From assembly GCA_002721895.1 (NCBI GenBank), contig PBLV01000057.1, positions 97,632-161,631 on the forward strand: a stretch of DNA of 64,000 nt, read 5' to 3'. Each line of letters starts with the position of its first letter. Within the stretch, counting starts at the first letter, position 1. Position numbers and translations under genes: made by a program. Under the pieces are notes generated by a model, which had not been told where the DNA came from, searched no databases, and saw nothing but the letters and a program-made list of their open reading frames with translations. The stretch comes from Verrucomicrobiales bacterium (GTDB lineage: Bacteria; Verrucomicrobiota; Verrucomicrobiae; Limisphaerales; UBA1100). This document shows positions 62,520-64,000 of the stretch, in pieces.

Positions 62520-63929
62520 TTAAAATAGCTCTTCAATCGGCTCGCCAAAGGGCAGCACGGGGTGCGGCCGGCCGGCGAAGTCAGTGTAATTGATTTTGGT
62601 GTCGATGCCGAGGTGGCGGTACATGGTGGTGAGGACGTCCTGCGGGTGCAACGGGCGTTCCTTGGGCAAGGCGCCCTTGCTGTCGGAGGAGCCGACCACG
62701 GCGCCGCCCTGAATGCCGCCGCCGCTCAACGCGGCGCTGAACACGCCGGGGTAATGATCGCGTCCGCCGGTCTTGTTGACCTTCGGCGTGCGGCCGAATT
62801 CGCCCCACGCGACGACCATTACGCGATCCATCAAGCCGCGTTCCTCGAGGTCGGTCAGCAGCGCGGTGTAGGCCTGATCCCAGCGCGGCAGGAAGCCGTC
62901 GCGCATGGTCTCGTAACCCTTCACGTGTGTGTCCCACCAGCGGAGATCGACAGTGACCAGCCGCACGCCGGCTTCGACAAGGCGGCGGGCCAGTAAAATT
63001 CTTTGGCTCCACGACGGCACACCGCAGCGGTCGGGCGTGGGCGCGTTATATTGAGGCATGAAACCGTAACGCTCGCGCAGCTTCATTGGCTCGGCATCGA
63101 GGTTGAAGGCGTCTCTGGCACGCGGACTGGTGACGATGTCGAGCGCTTGCTGCTGAAACTTGTCCATCGCCTCGGCATTGCCGGTGTTGTCGATGTCGCG
63201 CCGGATGCTGTCGAAGCCGTTGAGCAATCCGCGTCGGGAATCGAGCCGGTTAAAGTCGAGGCCGTTGGTGAGCTCGAAATTGGGCACCTCAAAGTTGCCG
63301 CCGTTCTGCGGCCAGGTGGCCTTGTTGGCGGGATCGGCCTGGGTATAAAAGGGTGAATATTTTTTACCAAGATACGCACTCTCCACGCCGGGCAGGTGCC
63401 GCGGGATCATCACATACGGCGGCAGCTCGGGGTTCAGGTGGCCGAGCTGCTTGGCGACGATGGAGCCGCAGCTGGGGTAGACGTTTTCGTTTGGGTTGCG
63501 CCCGGGCGGATAGCCGGTGAAGAGAATCTGGTCGCCCGCGGAATGGCCGGCGTTTTTGTGGTGCAGGCTGCGGAGGATGGCGAACTTGTCGGTCATCTTC
63601 GCGCACTGCGGCAGCAGGTCGCAGATTTGGGTGCCGGGCACCTTGGTGGACATGGCGCCAAACGAGCCGCGGTATTCCTGCGGCGCATCGGGCTTGGGAT
63701 CCCACGTCTCGTGCTGGCTGGCGCCGCCGCGTTTCCAGAGGATGATGACGCACTTGTCGTTGGAAACGGCGTCGCGATTCTTCACCGCCGCCTCCGCGCG
63801 CATGAGGTTGGCGAGCGACAAGCCACCGAGACCGAGTGCGCCGGCTTTCACAAACCCGCGCCGGTCCATGGCGAGGTTGCGCCGAAACTCCGCGCAACCG
63901 ATGCGGTTTGCTCGTTCGCCTTGGCTCAT
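62520..63929 (-). CDS. DUF1501 family protein with Tat-like leader
   Basis: 469 aa from the ATG at 63929, supported by GGAGG 5 nt upstream. The leader has DRRGFVKAGALGLGGLSL with CAEFRRNLAM before it, the common verrucomicrobial layout. Core motifs are IILWKRGGASQHETWDPKP, HHKNAGHSAGDQ, and the late VVAWGEFGRTPKVNK. It starts 11 nt after the stop of the partial DUF1553 gene at the window edge. Exported, phosphatase-fold, unknown substrate. Confidence 0.93.
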   Translation of the reverse strand: MSQGERANRIGCAEFRRNLAMDRRGFVKAGALGLGGLSLANLMRAEAAVKNRDAVSNDKCVIILWKRGGASQHETWDPKPDAPQEYRGSFGAMSTKVPGTQICDLLPQCAKMTDKFAILRSLHHKNAGHSAGDQILFTGYPPGRNPNENVYPSCGSIVAKQLGHLNPELPPYVMIPRHLPGVESAYLGKKYSPFYTQADPANKATWPQNGGNFEVPNFELTNGLDFNRLDSRRGLLNGFDSIRRDIDNTGNAEAMDKFQQQALDIVTSPRARDAFNLDAEPMKLRERYGFMPQYNAPTPDRCGVPSWSQRILLARRLVEAGVRLVTVDLRWWDTHVKGYETMRDGFLPRWDQAYTALLTDLEERGLMDRVMVVAWGEFGRTPKVNKTGGRDHYPGVFSAALSGGGIQGGAVVGSSDSKGALPKERPLHPQDVLTTMYRHLGIDTKINYTDFAGRPHPVLPFGEPIEELF

Positions 63930-63940
63930 TGAGCCTCCGG

Positions 63941-64000
63941 TTAGTGGTTGAAGAGGAACTCCTTCGTGTTGAACAGCGCCCAGATGATGTCCTCGTAGGA
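63941..64000 (-). CDS. DUF1553 family protein, last 19 residues (5' part outside window)
   Basis: Only the C-terminal tail SYEDIIWALFNTKEFLFNH is visible, ending at a TAA at 63941-63943. The NTKEFLFNH ending is the standard tail of the DUF1553 family (compare TNEFLFIH of the first gene). It precedes the DUF1501 gene by 11 nt. Confidence 0.8.
   Translation of the reverse strand, partial: SYEDIIWALFNTKEFLFNH

Overview
The window looks like chromosomal DNA from a member of the Planctomycetota-Verrucomicrobiota-Chlamydiota group, most likely a marine or freshwater Verrucomicrobiota (an inference from gene content; no rRNA is present). Pointers are three separate DUF1549/DUF1553 plus DUF1501 modules with Tat-type or c-type heme features, a Gfo/Idh/MocA oxidoreductase with a Tat leader, WD40 and PPC-domain secreted giants, a glucuronoyl esterase, and an AKKK-repeat histone H1-like protein. 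The DNA is GC-rich and densely packed. No phage, transposase, CRISPR array or rRNA was seen.

Layout. 1-2.7 kb: the end of a DUF1553 protein followed by a DUF1501 protein. 2.7-11 kb: a zinc-ribbon membrane protein, tRNA-Ser(GGA), a ComM/YifB AAA ATPase, an ATP-grasp enzyme overlapping a class I amidotransferase, alanine dehydrogenase overlapping a PAP2 protein, a DEDDy exonuclease, and the histone-like gene with a clear terminator. 11-18.7 kb: mutS, then prmC-murA-zinc-ribbon on the minus strand, then a LysM coiled-coil protein and a PepSY-helix protein with an internal duplication. 18.7-26.1 kb is the most unusual region. A cysteine desulfurase is divergent from a same-strand series: an orphan GcvH-like lipoyl protein, a CobW/HypB-type GTPase, an HdrA-N-like small protein, a two-cluster ferredoxin, a hypothetical protein, a DUF116-polyprenyl diphosphate synthase fusion, and an alpha-barrel prenyltransferase/cyclase-fold protein. 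I read this as a candidate undescribed isoprenoid/Fe-S/lipoyl system.

26-36.8 kb: an SSS symporter, MocA oxidoreductase, ApbE, an Aas-like acyltransferase/acyl-ACP synthetase, an SPFH protein paired with a GYF_2/zinc-ribbon membrane protein, and an APC permease whose 3' end runs into a REP-like palindrome. 36.9-41.9 kb: a DUF1549/DUF1553 cytochrome-type protein, a DUF1501 protein and nagA. 41.9-52.7 kb, minus strand: a TIGR01777 epimerase, tRNA-Arg(CCT), and a nine-gene co-directional block. The block holds an unknown secreted protein, a coiled-coil FtsX-like permease, a LolD-like ATPase, an 81-residue protein, a PQQ-type beta-propeller, a CE15 esterase, a GYF_2 membrane protein, an active HtrA-like protease and a catalytically dead HtrA-like partner.

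53-64 kb: ppk1, a ROK kinase lacking the zinc-site cysteines, then a minus-strand operon of DUF1553 (only its last 19 residues are in the window), DUF1501, a PPC-domain protein and a 1159-residue WD40 protein. The last two both carry Ala/Lys-rich coiled coils. Together these genes suggest a heterotrophic polysaccharide degrader with large periplasmic or secreted protein systems.
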